Source: UBA3210 sp002363635 (GTDB lineage Bacteria > Bacillota_I > Bacilli_A > RFN20 > CAG-449). From it: 5,542 nt of DNA. The translations under genes and the position numbers were made by a program. Where the stretch lies: assembly GCA_946641515.1 (NCBI GenBank), contig CAMPBT010000027.1:1-5542 (forward strand), given 5' to 3'. Below the pieces are notes generated by a model. That model was not told where the DNA came from, did not search any database, and worked only from the letters and a program-made list of their open reading frames with translations. Shown here piece by piece: positions 5,375 to 5,542 of the stretch; position 1 is the stretch's first letter, and every line of letters begins with the position of its first letter.

Positions 5375-5438
5375 AACACTGTAAATTCTATCGTGAAAGA
5401 ATATATTGGCTAATGCAGGTTCGATTCCTGTCGGTGTT
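5375..5438 (+). ncRNA. tRNA-like element 2, 64 nt
   Basis: AACACTG (5375-5381) pairs with CGGTGTT (5432-5438) over all seven positions with one G-T, like an acceptor stem, and TA follows as in positions 8-9 of tRNA. The T arm is GCAGG (5415-5419), TTCGATT, CCTGT (5427-5431), with one G-T. Between them lie a 5-bp hairpin, ATTCT/AGAAT (5385-5389, 5398-5402) with an 8-nt loop, and only 12 nt more (5403-5414, weak ATT/AAT hairpin). A complete D arm and a normal 7-nt anticodon loop cannot both fit. Upstream, CGATAG (5355-5360) can instead pair with CTATCG (5388-5393), and AGTGTT-GTA-AACACT (5359-5373) is a perfect hairpin, so alternative folds exist. There is no CCA. Confidence 0.4.
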
Positions 5439-5443
5439 TTTTC

Positions 5444-5507
5444 AACTTTATAGCTTATGGAAAGCGTTGCTAATGCAAAGATATGGGTTCGATTCCTATT
5501 TTAAGTT
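5444..5507 (+). ncRNA. tRNA-like element 3, 64 nt, with D arm but shrunken anticodon arm
   Basis: AACTTTA (5444-5450) pairs with TTAAGTT (5501-5507) at six of seven positions. T and A follow at the positions of U8 and A9, then a D-arm-like hairpin GCTT-ATGGA-AAGC (5453-5465) that keeps A14, GG (18-19) and A21. The T arm is ATGGG (5483-5487), TTCGATT, CCTAT (5495-5499). The anticodon position holds only TTGC-TAAT-GCAA (5467-5478), a 4-bp stem with a 4-nt loop, about 5 nt shorter than a normal arm, followed by AGAT as a variable loop. It begins 5 nt after element 2, a spacing typical of phage tRNA clusters. It shares GCTAATGCA (5469-5477) with element 2 (5409-5417). There is no CCA. A decoding tRNA is unlikely. 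Confidence 0.45.
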
Positions 5508-5509
5508 TT

Positions 5510-5536
5510 TTGCAAACAATTTTAATTTGTTTGCAA
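5510..5536. repeat. Perfect 10-bp inverted repeat at the window's right end
   Basis: TTGCAAACAA (5510-5519) and TTGTTTGCAA (5527-5536) are exact reverse complements with a 7-nt spacer. A T-run precedes it on the + strand but none follows, so it is a poor terminator in either direction. A protein-binding site or RNA hairpin ending the tRNA-like region are both possible; the flank is cut off. Confidence 0.6.
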
Positions 5537-5542
5537 CATTAT

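Larger units (their letters stand above)
5140..5542 (+). other. 403-bp non-coding, structure-rich region with tRNA-like parts
   Basis: No convincing gene is present. The stretch contains at least five perfect or near-perfect inverted repeats and three exact copies of GGTTCGATTCCT (5296-5307, 5418-5429, 5486-5497). That sequence is the conserved 3' side of tRNAs: the end of the T stem, the TTCGATT loop and the start of the returning stem. All three copies lie on the + strand, the same direction as the genes. The region may be a decayed or unusual phage tRNA array, a structured non-coding RNA, or both, and it continues to the window edge. Confidence 0.6.

Overview
The window is strongly A+T-rich, with strong Shine-Dalgarno sites, almost all genes on the + strand and A/T-ending codons. 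This suggests a low-GC Firmicute, probably a gut or rumen Clostridia/Lachnospiraceae-type host (an inference from ParB style and base composition). The gene content is that of a mobile element: a ParB partition protein, a ribbon-helix-helix (RHH) protein, an intact tyrosine recombinase, a second recombinase-fold protein without a recognisable active site, a DGQHR/ParB-like protein and a non-coding region with tRNA-like pieces. A prophage, phage-plasmid or integrative element fits best. No capsid, relaxase or replication gene is visible.

Layout. 1-621: 3' part of parB, with a perfect 27-bp palindrome inside its reading frame. 636-800: a 54-aa RHH protein just behind parB. 810-842: terminator. 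860-2518: integrase followed by a lipoprotein, closed by a terminator at 2527-2562. 2561-2630: seven tandem copies of a 10-bp repeat, forming the leader of the next operon. 2650-4780: two-gene operon of a DGYHR-motif protein and a recombinase-fold protein, 4 bp apart, closed by a hairpin whose loop holds the stop codon. 4828-5139: a small, very acidic protein of unknown function. 5140-5542: 403 bases without a convincing gene, full of inverted repeats and carrying the same 12-mer tRNA T-arm sequence three times.

How the parts may work together. ParB and the RHH protein look like a stability and copy-control cassette, with ParA presumably upstream of the window. The integrase has all its catalytic residues. 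The 2650-4780 operon resembles in outline the SPbeta lysogeny region, where the master repressor MrpR (YopR) is a recombinase-fold protein that no longer recombines. By that analogy, the repeat array upstream would be the control site of a lysogeny or maintenance switch. This is inference and rests on fold-level motif reading. The most unusual parts are the repeat array, the palindrome in parB and the compact tRNA-like array at the right end.
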